From: an uncultured Muribaculaceae bacterium
GTDB lineage: Bacteria; Bacteroidota; Bacteroidia; Bacteroidales; Muribaculaceae
Direction: 5' to 3'
Length of the DNA: 64,000 bases
Assembly (NCBI GenBank): GCA_910585755.1
Contig: CAJUFH010000005.1
Span: 1-64,000, forward strand
In this document: in pieces, positions 24,806-34,247 of the stretch
Layout: each line of letters starts with the position of its first letter
How positions within the stretch are numbered: the stretch's first letter is position 1
Position numbers and translations under genes: made by a program
Notes under the pieces: generated by a model
Told to the model about the DNA's origin: nothing
Seen by the model: the letters and a program-made list of their open reading frames with translations, nothing else
Databases searched by the model: none

Positions 24806-27800
24806 ATGAAAAAATTGTTATCCATGATAGCCTGCTGCCTGGTGGCCGTTGCCGCATGGGCGCAGACAACAGTCACCGGAACGGTCTACGAGCCGTCCGG
24901 CGATCCGGCGATCGGAGCAACCGTGCAGGAGAAGGGGAACCCCTCCGCCGGTGCCGCGACCGACATAGACGGTCACTTCACAATCAAGGTTTCTTCGACC
25001 AAGGCGACCCTCGTCGTCAGCTATATCGGTATGGAGAGCCAGGAAGTGCGCCTCGACGGCCGCACGAAGGTCGACGTCCATATGAAGGAGAACTCGACCC
25101 TCCTGGAGGAGGTCGTGGTTGTCGGCTACGGCACGCAGAAGAAAATCAATGCCACCGGCTCGGTGCGCACCATCGACAACGAAGTGCTCGAGTCGCGACC
25201 GATTTCCAACGCCGTGCAGGGCCTTCAGGGCGCTGTCGCCGGCCTTAACATCACCAACGACGGCGGCGGAGCCCCCGGCACTGAGATGAACATCAACATC
25301 CGCGGCGTCGGCTCCATCGGCGAAGGCTCCAACTCAAAGCCCCTGGTGCTTATTGATGGTATGGAGGGAGACCTGTCGACCATCAACCCCAACGATATCG
25401 CCAGCATCTCCGTCCTGAAGGATGCCGCCGCGGCATCAATCTACGGCTCCCGCGCTCCCTTCGGCGTGATTCTGGTGACCACCAAGGGTGGCGACCGCGG
25501 AACCCGCGTGACCTATACAGGCAACGTCCGCTTCCAGGAACCTGTATCCGTGCCCGACGCTCTAGACTCCTATACATGGGCGCTGATGGTTAACGACGCG
25601 TGGACGAACGCCGGCGGTAACCCCATGGTCGGCGCCGGGCTTCTCGAGAAAATCAAGCGCTTCCAGAGAGGCGAGCTTGAATACGCCACCAGCGCGAACC
25701 CGAATACCGGTACAGAATGGCTCCACGACTACCAGGCCTGGGGCAACACCAACTGGTACGACGTATATATGAAGAAGGTTGCCGTCTCCCATGAGCACAA
25801 CCTTTCCGTTACCGGGGGCGGCGACAAGGTAAGCTACTATTTCTCCGGCAACTATCTCGACCAGGCGGGTATCTTCAAGTATGCCGACGAGAAATACCAG
25901 CGTCTGGCCCTCAGCGGCAAGGTGAACGTCAAGTTCAACGACATTGTCTCCTTCCAGTGGACCTCCCGTCTGATCTGGACTTCCAACAACAAGCCCTCGG
26001 CCCTGAACGCCCTGTTCTACCACAACCTCGGGCGTCGCTCTCCGACGAACCCCGTCAAGCTCCCCAACGGCGAATACACCCCGGAGGGCATGGTAGGCAG
26101 TCTCGTTGACGGCGGACGCGAGAAGAACAACACATTGCAGTTCTACAACCAGGCCAATCTTGTGATTACCCCGATCAAGGATGTCGACTGGGCAATCCAC
26201 GCCGAAATCAACTCCCGCCTGGAGAACAATCCCTACACGCGCCAGTTCAACCCGATCGGCTACACCGGCCCTGACGGTACCTATAATTATTACGGAGTTT
26301 TCAACGGCGTTGCCGCGAAGCACACGATTAACGGCAACAACGGCAACTTCGTTGTCAATCCCGGAGCGGGCGAGAAATACTACGAGAAGGCTTTCACCAA
26401 AATCAACTATTTCTCGACCAACTTCTATACCGACTATTCCCTGTCAATCAACGACAAGCATAACTTCAAGTTCCTCGTAGGTCTCCAGACGGAGTACTAC
26501 CAGCGCCAGATCGACCGCATGGCCCACTACGACATCCTCGACCCCAACAAGCCCTTCATACCCTCCGAGGTAGCGTCAGACAAGGCTATGGCCTCCGAGG
26601 TCAAGGGTGAATGGTCGACAATGGGTGTCTTCGCCCGCGTGAACTACAACTATATGGACCGCTACATGGCCGAGGTGAATATCCGTACCGACGGCGCATC
26701 CCGTTTCCCGAAAGACCAGCGCTGGGGCTGGTTCCCCTCCTTCTCGCTGGGCTGGAACGTAGCCCAGGAAGCCTTCTGGGAGAACCTCACCAATGTCTGC
26801 AACTACCTGAAATTCCGCGGTTCATACGGTGTGCTCGGCAACCAGAACACTACCTCCTTCTATCCCTACTACCAAAAGATGGTGACCTCCGGCGCGGAAG
26901 TGATTATCGACGGCAAGCAGGTCAACAAGCTCCCTGTCTACGATCCGTATTCTACCTCTCTTACCTGGGAGAAAATCCATAACTGGGGCGTGGGTCTCGA
27001 CTTCGCCTTCCTCCGCTCGAAGCTGCAAGGCTCCTTCGACTGGTATGAGCGCACAACCAAGGACATGGTTGGCCCGGCACGCGCCTTCTCCGCCGCTTTC
27101 GGCGGCGCGGCCCCCAAGACCAACAACGCCGAGATGCGCACCCGCGGCTGGGAGCTTGAGCTTTCCTGGCGCGACCGCATCAATGACGACTGGAGCTATT
27201 CTGTCAGCGCGTCCCTCTCCGACTATCAGTCGAAAATCACCAAGTACGACTCCCCCGACGGCGCTATTTCCGGATGGTACCAGGGCAAGAACTACGGCGA
27301 AATCTGGGGCTACGACGTCGTCGGAATCGCGAAGAGCGACGAAGAGATGCGCGCTTATCTTGAAAAGCACTCGCAGAGCAACGTCAACTTCCGCAGCGGC
27401 TCCAACATCGGTGCATGGGGCGGCGGCGACCTTATGTACCTCGACCGCGACAACAGCGGCTCGGTCGATGCCGGTTCAAAGACCATAGACGACCACGGCG
27501 ATCTCCGCGTGATTGGCAACAACACTCCCCGCTACGCTTACAGCTTCACCCTCGAGGCGAAATGGCGCTTCATCGATTTCCGCGCCTACTTCCAGGGAAT
27601 CGGCAAGCGCGACTACTTCATCGACACGTCGACATTCTTCGGCTACGGCGCGAACCCCTGGCAGGTCACACTCTTCAAGGACCACCTTGACTATTTCCGC
27701 TACGCCGGTTCCGAGCTGGGAGCCAACCTCGACCCGTACTACGGACGTATCCGTACCGACGCCAACAACGTCCAGCCCTGCGACCGTTTCCTTCAGGACG

Positions 27801-28042
27801 CTTCCTACCTGCGTCTGAAGAACCTCACAATCGGTTTCTCCCTGCCGGAGAACGCCAAGATTTCAAAGTATGTCCAGAAGGCGCGCCTCTATTTCTCCGC
27901 CGAGAACCTCTTCACCTGGACAAAGCTGAAGATTTTCGACCCCGAAGCCCTCAGCTACTCCGACGGCGTATATGACGGCGGTGCCGGCAAGACCTACCCG
28001 CAGTACCGCACTTACTCCATCGGTCTCGAGTTAACCTTCTAA
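24806..28042 (+). CDS. SusC-family TonB-dependent transporter (host-glycan locus)
   Basis: A 1078-residue outer-membrane protein. Signal peptide (ending AWAQ), a carboxypeptidase-regulatory-like N-terminal domain (TVTGTVYEPSGDPAIGATV), the TonB box/SusC linker segment (LLEEVVVVGYGTQKK), a plug domain with NIRGVGSIGEG and DAAAASIYGSRAPFGVILVTTKGG, and a 22-strand barrel ending in YRTYSIGLELTF with the terminal Phe. It imports oligosaccharides released by the surface enzymes, with SusD encoded 13 bases downstream. The substrate is inferred from neighbouring GH18, sulfatase, GH20, GH2 and GH33 genes: host N- or O-glycan fragments. Confidence 0.95.
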   Translation: MKKLLSMIACCLVAVAAWAQTTVTGTVYEPSGDPAIGATVQEKGNPSAGAATDIDGHFTIKVSSTKATLVVSYIGMESQEVRLDGRTKVDVHMKENSTLLEEVVVVGYGTQKKINATGSVRTIDNEVLESRPISNAVQGLQGAVAGLNITNDGGGAPGTEMNINIRGVGSIGEGSNSKPLVLIDGMEGDLSTINPNDIASISVLKDAAAASIYGSRAPFGVILVTTKGGDRGTRVTYTGNVRFQEPVSVPDALDSYTWALMVNDAWTNAGGNPMVGAGLLEKIKRFQRGELEYATSANPNTGTEWLHDYQAWGNTNWYDVYMKKVAVSHEHNLSVTGGGDKVSYYFSGNYLDQAGIFKYADEKYQRLALSGKVNVKFNDIVSFQWTSRLIWTSNNKPSALNALFYHNLGRRSPTNPVKLPNGEYTPEGMVGSLVDGGREKNNTLQFYNQANLVITPIKDVDWAIHAEINSRLENNPYTRQFNPIGYTGPDGTYNYYGVFNGVAAKHTINGNNGNFVVNPGAGEKYYEKAFTKINYFSTNFYTDYSLSINDKHNFKFLVGLQTEYYQRQIDRMAHYDILDPNKPFIPSEVASDKAMASEVKGEWSTMGVFARVNYNYMDRYMAEVNIRTDGASRFPKDQRWGWFPSFSLGWNVAQEAFWENLTNVCNYLKFRGSYGVLGNQNTTSFYPYYQKMVTSGAEVIIDGKQVNKLPVYDPYSTSLTWEKIHNWGVGLDFAFLRSKLQGSFDWYERTTKDMVGPARAFSAAFGGAAPKTNNAEMRTRGWELELSWRDRINDDWSYSVSASLSDYQSKITKYDSPDGAISGWYQGKNYGEIWGYDVVGIAKSDEEMRAYLEKHSQSNVNFRSGSNIGAWGGGDLMYLDRDNSGSVDAGSKTIDDHGDLRVIGNNTPRYAYSFTLEAKWRFIDFRAYFQGIGKRDYFIDTSTFFGYGANPWQVTLFKDHLDYFRYAGSELGANLDPYYGRIRTDANNVQPCDRFLQDASYLRLKNLTIGFSLPENAKISKYVQKARLYFSAENLFTWTKLKIFDPEALSYSDGVYDGGAGKTYPQYRTYSIGLELTF

Positions 28043-28055
28043 ACACGTTACAGAA

Positions 28056-29978
28056 ATGAAATTCGCAAAATACGCCATACTGGGGCTTATGGGGGCCGCA
28101 TTGGTCTCATGCTCCGACGACTTCCTGGACCGCAAGCCGATGGACTTCGGCGACGAGTCGTCCTATTACAACAACGAGAACGACCTAAAGGTGGCCGCAA
28201 ACACCTTCTATGAGTATCTTCCGAAGAACAACAACCTCTGGGGCGGCCTCTATACACAGGACAACACCTCCGACAACCAGGCCGGTCCGTCACCCTCCAA
28301 CCTCTTCTACCAGGGGGACAAGCAGACGGTGAAAATCGAGGACTCGGAATGGAACTTCAAGAAGCAGCGCGAGACCAACTTCTTCATCAACACTACCGAG
28401 CGCCGCTACTCGTCGATTATCGGAAACAAGACCAATATCGACCACTACCTCGGCGAGGGTTACTTCTTCCGCGCCTTCGACCAGTTCCGCCTGCTGCGAA
28501 ACTTCGGCGACTGCCCGGTGCTCCGCGAGATGCTCCCCTCCGACCAGGACGCGATTACAGCCAAGTCGGCCCGTACCCCGCGTAACCAGGTAGCCCGCGA
28601 GATTCTCGCCGACCTGCAGCATGCCGCCGACCTTATGATGGACTGGCATCCTGAAGCCGGCCGCGTCAACGCCAAAGTCGCCCACGCCCTCAGGGCACGA
28701 GTAGCCCTCTACGAGGCTACCTGGGAAAAGTACCACGCCGGTACCTGCTTCGTCCCCGGCAATGACAAATGGCCCGGGAAGGCTTACTGGCCCGACTTCG
28801 CCTGGCCCCTGGGGTCAGCAGAGGCTGAAATCAACTACTTCCTCGACGAGGCGATCAAGTCGGCTGAAATCGCCGCCGAGGGACATCCCCTCGCGAAGGA
28901 CTACCAGGCGATGTTCAACGCCGCCTCCGACGTGCCTTTCGGCTCTGACTCCGAGGTGCTGCTCGCCCGATACTACGAGACAGGCGTGCTGACCCACTCC
29001 TGCACCCGCTACTTGGGCACCACCGGCGGAGGGTGCGGTGTGACCCGTGCTGCCGTTAATTCCTTCCTCATGGTCAGCGGCAAGCCCTGGTACGCCGCTG
29101 GGGATGAATACAAGGGGGACAAGCTCTCCTACTATGAGTTCCAGAACCGCGACACGCGCCTGACAGGCTCCGTTAGGGCTGCGGGCAAAATCGAAGGGGA
29201 GGTTACGGACCCCGAAACCGGCGAAACTAAACCCGGAATTGTCTACGAGTTCAAGCCCCGCATCACCGACAGCGGCAACCAGAAGGCAACGACGGGCTAT
29301 GAGGTCTGCAAGTGGGTCAGCGACGACCCAGCGCAGAACATCCAGTCGGAATGTACTACCTCCGTGCCCCTCTTCCGCTCCGCCGAGGCGATGCTGAACT
29401 ATATCGAGGCTTACTACCTGCGTCACAACAATCTCGGAGGCAAGTGCGACACCTACTGGCGCGAGCTGCGCCGCCGCGCCGGAGTCGACGATGACTACAA
29501 CGCCACAATCGCGGCTACCGACCTCAGCAAGGAGAATGACCTGGCCGTATGGTCGAAGGGCGTCGAGGTCGACAAGACTCTCTATAACATCCGCCGCGAG
29601 CGCCGTTGCGAGTTGATCGCGGAAGGGCTCCGTCTTGACGACCTCAAGCGCTGGCGCTCACTCGACAAGATGGTCGACTACCACGTCGAAGGTCTAAACC
29701 TCTGGGACGAGCTTTACAAGCTCTACGAGGACGGCAAGGGCCCGAAGGCCGATGTCGTTTCCCAGGCTCCGGTGTCGAAGTACATCCGTCCCTACCAGAT
29801 TAACGCCACCTCCAAGGCTTACGCTGGCTACAATTTCCCGAAGCCCCACTATCTCGAGCCGATTCCCATCTCGGAGTTCCTCCTGACCGGCGGATTCGAC
29901 AAATCCCCGATTTACCAGAACCCCGGCTGGCCTACCCGCAACGACGGTGTCGCCGACTACGGGTATGACTGCGACTAA
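28056..29978 (+). CDS. SusD/RagB-family surface glycan-binding lipoprotein (host-glycan locus)
   Basis: A 640-residue lipoprotein (GAALVSCSDDFLDRKP lipobox and export signal). The TPR-like SusD core is visible (YFFRAFDQFRLLRNFGDCPVL; later RRERRCELIAEGLRLDDLKRWR), and the end PISEFLLTGG...NPGW is the standard SusD C terminus. It is longer than average (many are 500-580). It caps the adjacent SusC and delivers oligosaccharide. A good terminator follows. Confidence 0.95.
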   Translation: MKFAKYAILGLMGAALVSCSDDFLDRKPMDFGDESSYYNNENDLKVAANTFYEYLPKNNNLWGGLYTQDNTSDNQAGPSPSNLFYQGDKQTVKIEDSEWNFKKQRETNFFINTTERRYSSIIGNKTNIDHYLGEGYFFRAFDQFRLLRNFGDCPVLREMLPSDQDAITAKSARTPRNQVAREILADLQHAADLMMDWHPEAGRVNAKVAHALRARVALYEATWEKYHAGTCFVPGNDKWPGKAYWPDFAWPLGSAEAEINYFLDEAIKSAEIAAEGHPLAKDYQAMFNAASDVPFGSDSEVLLARYYETGVLTHSCTRYLGTTGGGCGVTRAAVNSFLMVSGKPWYAAGDEYKGDKLSYYEFQNRDTRLTGSVRAAGKIEGEVTDPETGETKPGIVYEFKPRITDSGNQKATTGYEVCKWVSDDPAQNIQSECTTSVPLFRSAEAMLNYIEAYYLRHNNLGGKCDTYWRELRRRAGVDDDYNATIAATDLSKENDLAVWSKGVEVDKTLYNIRRERRCELIAEGLRLDDLKRWRSLDKMVDYHVEGLNLWDELYKLYEDGKGPKADVVSQAPVSKYIRPYQINATSKAYAGYNFPKPHYLEPIPISEFLLTGGFDKSPIYQNPGWPTRNDGVADYGYDCD

Positions 29979-30018
29979 GCAATTCTTTTGACATTGTATC
30001 TCACTTGACTTCCCCTTG

Positions 30019-30061
30019 CGGAGGCCGCGACCCGGTATTGCGGCCGCGGCCTCCGGTTTTT
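30019..30061 (+). terminator. Terminator after the first susD
   Basis: CGGAGGCCGC (30019-30028) pairs with GCGGCCTCCG (30046-30055), followed by GTTTTT (30056-30061). A good rho-independent terminator closing the GH18-SusCD operon and separating it from the sulfatase unit. Confidence 0.75.
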
Positions 30062-30143
30062 AGCGTATTTTTCGTTAATTTTCGCATCGAAATATGCTAA
30101 AAAGCAAGAACAACGGACTTCGACACAAATTTCTCAGGACTTA

Positions 30144-30175
30144 ATTGCCGGAATCACTTTTGTTTCGTATCTTTG
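30144..30175 (+). promoter_or_regulatory. Promoter of the sulfatase-GH20-GH2 unit
   Basis: ATTG (30144-30147), 20 bases, TATCTTTG (30168-30175). This promoter overlaps a possible TTG start at 30173, which argues that translation of the sulfatase begins at the ATG at 30224. Confidence 0.6.
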
Positions 30176-30223
30176 TTACCACAATCACTCTTAACTCCGA
30201 AAAAACACTTTCGTGCTTTGAAA

Positions 30224-31822
30224 ATGACTAAGAAATCTCATACCAGATGGATTATCCCTGCCGCGGCGCTGCTCGCCGCCGGAGCTGGGGTACAGGTACT
30301 TTCCTCATGCCAGAAAGCGAAGGCACAGAGCGGCGAAAAGAAGCCTCTCAACATCGTCTACATCATGACGGACGACCATACGGCCCAGATGATGAGCTGC
30401 TATGACACCCGTTACGCCCACACTCCCAACCTCGACCGCATCGCCCGCGACGGAGTTAGGTTCACGAACAGTTTCGTCGCGAACTCCCTCTCGGGTCCTT
30501 CCCGCGCCTGCATGCTCACCGGGAAACACTCCCACACCAACGGATTCACCGACAACACTCTCTGCGAAGAGTTCGACAACACCCAGCCGACTTATCCCAA
30601 ATACCTGCAGAAGGCCGGATACCAGACCGCCGTTTTCGGAAAATGGCATCTCCACAGCCTCCCGACCGGATTCGACCGCTGGGAGGTCGTGCCTGACCAG
30701 GGCGACTACTACAACCCCGACTTCATCCTCGAATCGGGCGATACGGTGCAGGTCCACGGCTATCTGACCGACATCATTACGGACAAGAGCCTCAACTGGC
30801 TTGAAAACGAGCGCGACAAGAGCAAGCCTTTCTGCCTGCTGATCCACCATAAGGCTATCCACCGCAACTGGATGCCCGATACCGCCCACCTCTCTCTCTA
30901 CGAGGATAAGACCTTCCCCCTCCCTGCCAATTTCTATGACGACTACGAGGGTCGCCCCGCCGCGGCCGCGCAGGAGATGAGCATCGACAAGGACATGGAC
31001 CTCCTCTATGACCTCAAAATCTATTCTACCGACCGCGACTCGCGCCTGAAGGCCCGTTACGAGAGCTATGTCAACCGCATGGACCCCGAACAGCGCGCGG
31101 CCTGGGACAAGTTCTACACCCCGATTGTCCAGGAGTTCGACTCCCTCAAACTGACCGGCAAGGCTCTCGCCGAATGGAAATACCAGCGCTATATGCGCGA
31201 CTACCTGAAGGTTGTCAAGAGTCTTGACGACAATGTAGGCCGCGTGCTCGACTATCTCGAAAAGAACGATCTGCTCGACAACACCCTCGTAGTCTATACC
31301 TCCGACCAGGGCTTCTATATGGGCGAGCACGGTTGGTTCGACAAGCGTTTCATGTACGAGGAATCGTTCCATACCCCCCTGATCATGCGCCTTCCCGCCG
31401 GGTTTGACCGCCGCGGCGACATCGAGGAGATGGTCCAGAACATCGACTATGCTCCGACATTCCTCGACATTGCCGGCGTTGAGATTCCGAAGGATATCCA
31501 GGGCGTGTCGCTCCTGCCGCTGCTCAAAGGTGAACACCCCTCCGACTGGCGCGACGCCCTCTACTACCACTTCCACGAGTACCCCGCCGAGCACGCCGTC
31601 AAGCGCCATTACGGTGTGACCGACCTCAAGCACAAGCTCATCCATTTCTACAACGATATCGACGAATGGGAGCTGTACGACCTGACTGCCGATCCCTCTG
31701 AGATGCACAACATCTACGGACAGCCCGGAACCGAGGAGGTGACGGCCGACATGATGAAAAAGCTGAAAAAGCTCCAGGAGCAGTATGACGACCCCGTGCG
31801 CCATCAGTTCCCCATCAAGTAA
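30224..31822 (+). CDS. S1-family serine-type sulfatase lipoprotein, probable N-acetylglucosamine-6-O-sulfatase
   Basis: From the ATG at 30224 the protein has 532 residues. The signal peptide ends in a lipobox (VQVLSSCQKAKA). The sulfatase signature is SGPSRACMLTG, so the residue converted to formylglycine is Ser, which needs the anaerobic radical SAM maturase (anSME) encoded elsewhere. Metal-binding MTDDHTAQMM at the N terminus and VYTSDQGFYMGEHGWFDKRF are typical of the S1_11-like GlcNAc-6-O-sulfatases of Bacteroides (subfamily assigned from resemblance only). Removing 6-sulfate would expose GlcNAc to the GH20 enzyme encoded next, consistent with sulfated mucin, keratan sulfate or N-glycan antennae. 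Confidence 0.88.
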   Translation: MTKKSHTRWIIPAAALLAAGAGVQVLSSCQKAKAQSGEKKPLNIVYIMTDDHTAQMMSCYDTRYAHTPNLDRIARDGVRFTNSFVANSLSGPSRACMLTGKHSHTNGFTDNTLCEEFDNTQPTYPKYLQKAGYQTAVFGKWHLHSLPTGFDRWEVVPDQGDYYNPDFILESGDTVQVHGYLTDIITDKSLNWLENERDKSKPFCLLIHHKAIHRNWMPDTAHLSLYEDKTFPLPANFYDDYEGRPAAAAQEMSIDKDMDLLYDLKIYSTDRDSRLKARYESYVNRMDPEQRAAWDKFYTPIVQEFDSLKLTGKALAEWKYQRYMRDYLKVVKSLDDNVGRVLDYLEKNDLLDNTLVVYTSDQGFYMGEHGWFDKRFMYEESFHTPLIMRLPAGFDRRGDIEEMVQNIDYAPTFLDIAGVEIPKDIQGVSLLPLLKGEHPSDWRDALYYHFHEYPAEHAVKRHYGVTDLKHKLIHFYNDIDEWELYDLTADPSEMHNIYGQPGTEEVTADMMKKLKKLQEQYDDPVRHQFPIK

Positions 31823-31832
31823 TTACCCCGTT

Positions 31833-31880
31833 AGCGCTTGCCAACAATAGATATGCATATGTTTATTGTTGGCAATCGCT
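31833..31880 (+). terminator. Hairpin between sulfatase and GH20 genes
   Basis: TTGCCAACAATA (31838-31849) pairs with TATTGTTGGCAA (31864-31875), extended by AGCG/CGCT across a one-base mismatch. Loop contains the palindrome ATATGCATAT. No T run follows; could be an attenuator, a processing site or an operator. Confidence 0.45.
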
Positions 31881-31948
31881 TGTATCATTGTATCTTCCAT
31901 TTAGCGAAGCTATTCACATCATACCTATAATCCCTTACCAAAATTTCA

Positions 31949-34213
31949 ATGAAGAAACTTCTTTTGGCTCTCTCCATGGCTTGCGGAACGCTCGCCGCGA
32001 GCGCCGACTACGCCCTTCTTCCTGAACCGGCCGTCATGACTGAGACCCAGGGCGAATACTCGCTTCCCAATAAGCTGATAGTCGCCGGAAAGGATGCCAA
32101 GATTTTTGCCCGCGACCTCAAGCGCCGCGGGGTAGAAGCCTCTACAGCGTCGAAAGGCGCTTCTGTTAACCTGGCGGTCGACGCGTCGCTACCTGCCGAA
32201 GGATATTCGATAAGCGTCACCCCTGCCGGCGTAAGCGTCAAGGCGTCCGGGGCTGCCGGATTCTACTATGCAGCGCAGACCCTCGCCCAGATGGTGAGCC
32301 AGAATCCCGGGGCGCTCCCCGCTGTGGAGATTTCCGACTCTCCACGTTTCGGTTACCGCGGCATGATGATCGACGTGGTGCGATACTTCGTCCCGTTCGA
32401 GGAGCTGAAAAAGCTGGTCGATGAGGCCGCTGCCTTGAAAATCAACAATGTGCATCTCCATCTTACTGATGACAACGGCTGGAGGCTCGAAATTAAGAAA
32501 TATCCGAAACTGACCGAAGTCGGTGCCTGGCGCGTCGACCGCCCCGAAATGTTCCCCGCGCGCCTTAACGCCCGCTCCCCGGAGGAGAAAGCTACCTACG
32601 GCGGCTTCTATACCCAGAAGCAGATGCGCGAGCTGGTAAAATACGCTGCCGAGCGCCATGTCAACCTTATTCCCGAAATCGAGCTGCCGGCCCACGCCGC
32701 TGCGGCGATTGCCTCATATCCCGAACTTACCTGCCCGGTTGACTCCGGCAAGTTTATTGGAGTGTTCCCCGGAATCGGAGGCAAGGACGCCAATATCATT
32801 ATGTGCGGCGGCAACGACAAGGTCATAGAGTTCTATAACAACGTATTCGACGAGGTTATCGACATCTTCCCCTCGAAGCACATCCATCTCGGAGGCGACG
32901 AGGCCGCCAAGGACCGCTGGAAGGTTTGCGCCCTCTGCCAGGAGCGTATCAAAAAACTCGGCCTCAAGGACGAGGAGGAGCTGCAGGCGTGGCTGATGAA
33001 CACCATTTCAGACCACATTATGCAGAAAGGCCGCGTCCCGATGGGTTGGGACGAGGCCACCTACGGCAAGCCTAACAAGGAGATGGTGATTTACGGCTGG
33101 CAGGGCTTCGGCCAGACGGCCGTCAACGACGCCCGCGAGAGCGGCCGTAAATTTATCATGACTCCGGCGCGCAAGTTCTACCTCATACGCTACCAGGGGC
33201 CCCAGTGGTTCGAACCCTTTACATATTTCGGTAACGTGACCCTCAGCGACATATACAATTACGAGCCAGTCGAGGCCGACTGGACTCCGGCGCTTGAAGA
33301 GCAGCTTATGGGTTTGCAGGGCTCGCTGTGGTGCGAGTTCTGCGGCTCTGACGAGGATGTCGAGTACCAGCTCTTCCCCCGCATGCTGGCGGTAGCCGAA
33401 CGTGCGTGGGCTCCGAAAGGCCGCGCTGATCTCTCGAAGTTCGTCAAGTCGGTCGACCGTTACGTCCCAGGCCTGGAAGAGCGCGGTATGACTGTTGCCC
33501 AGTCTATGTACAACATACAGCATAAGGTCGTTTCCAACGGCGACGGCACCCTGACCGTCGAGCTTGACTGCGAGCGCCCCGACGTTGACATTCGCTGGAC
33601 TACCGGCTCGGATCTCAACGCGTCGGCCCGCAATCTCGGCCATAATGTCGTGATTCCGAATCTGAGCGGGACCTTTACGATAACGGCCGCGACTTTCGAC
33701 CGCCATTCAGGGAAACAGTTGGGCAAGACCCTTGTGCTACCGATCAGCTCCAATCTCGCTACCGGACGCCCTGTGACTGTCCGCAACGCGATGCATGAGC
33801 CGGGCGTGCTGACCAACGGCCTCCGCGGTAGCGAGCGTTTCAGCGATTTCGAGTATGTCGGATGGAACGGCGATAACGCCGAGATGACCCTCGACCTCGG
33901 GGAAGTGAAGCCTGTCAGGCGCGTTGTTGTCGGCACTGTCGCCAACACCGACCTCTGCGCTGCCGCTCCCTTGGAGCTGGTAATCTACGGCTCTGAGAAC
34001 GGACGCTCCTACAAGGTTATGAAACAGCTCGAGGTTGACAAGGAGACTATTTTCCGGGGCGGAGCGGTGAAAACCGATTATACCGCCGAGTTCCCGACTA
34101 CCGATTTGCGCTACATACGCGTGCTGGCCGTTAACCCCGGGGCGATTCCCGACGGATATCCCCGCGAAGGAGTGCCCGGACAGATGTATTTCGACGAGCT
34201 TATCGTTGAGTGA
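31949..34213 (+). CDS. GH20 beta-N-acetylhexosaminidase
   Basis: A 754-residue exo-enzyme that removes terminal beta-GlcNAc or GalNAc. Signal peptide (MACGTLAASADYA), N-terminal GH20b domain (about 20-130), catalytic barrel (about 130-500) with LHLTDDNGWRLEIKKYPKLT and the catalytic pair D317-E318 in HLGGDEAAKDRW, then a C-terminal beta-sandwich (about 590-754) similar to F5/8 type C modules (MTLDLGEVKPVRRVVVG). It lacks both a convincing lipobox and the C-terminal tail seen in the endo-enzymes, so a periplasmic location is likely. It is co-directional between sulfatase and GH2 genes. Confidence 0.94.
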   Translation: MKKLLLALSMACGTLAASADYALLPEPAVMTETQGEYSLPNKLIVAGKDAKIFARDLKRRGVEASTASKGASVNLAVDASLPAEGYSISVTPAGVSVKASGAAGFYYAAQTLAQMVSQNPGALPAVEISDSPRFGYRGMMIDVVRYFVPFEELKKLVDEAAALKINNVHLHLTDDNGWRLEIKKYPKLTEVGAWRVDRPEMFPARLNARSPEEKATYGGFYTQKQMRELVKYAAERHVNLIPEIELPAHAAAAIASYPELTCPVDSGKFIGVFPGIGGKDANIIMCGGNDKVIEFYNNVFDEVIDIFPSKHIHLGGDEAAKDRWKVCALCQERIKKLGLKDEEELQAWLMNTISDHIMQKGRVPMGWDEATYGKPNKEMVIYGWQGFGQTAVNDARESGRKFIMTPARKFYLIRYQGPQWFEPFTYFGNVTLSDIYNYEPVEADWTPALEEQLMGLQGSLWCEFCGSDEDVEYQLFPRMLAVAERAWAPKGRADLSKFVKSVDRYVPGLEERGMTVAQSMYNIQHKVVSNGDGTLTVELDCERPDVDIRWTTGSDLNASARNLGHNVVIPNLSGTFTITAATFDRHSGKQLGKTLVLPISSNLATGRPVTVRNAMHEPGVLTNGLRGSERFSDFEYVGWNGDNAEMTLDLGEVKPVRRVVVGTVANTDLCAAAPLELVIYGSENGRSYKVMKQLEVDKETIFRGGAVKTDYTAEFPTTDLRYIRVLAVNPGAIPDGYPREGVPGQMYFDELIVE

Positions 34214-34247
34214 ATAGATTGATAATAACTACATTAACATAAATCTA

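Noticed and set aside
30305..31804. Minus-strand open frame of 499 codons inside the sulfatase gene
   Set aside because: Antisense shadow of a clear sulfatase; the product is Val/Leu/Gly-rich with no domain.
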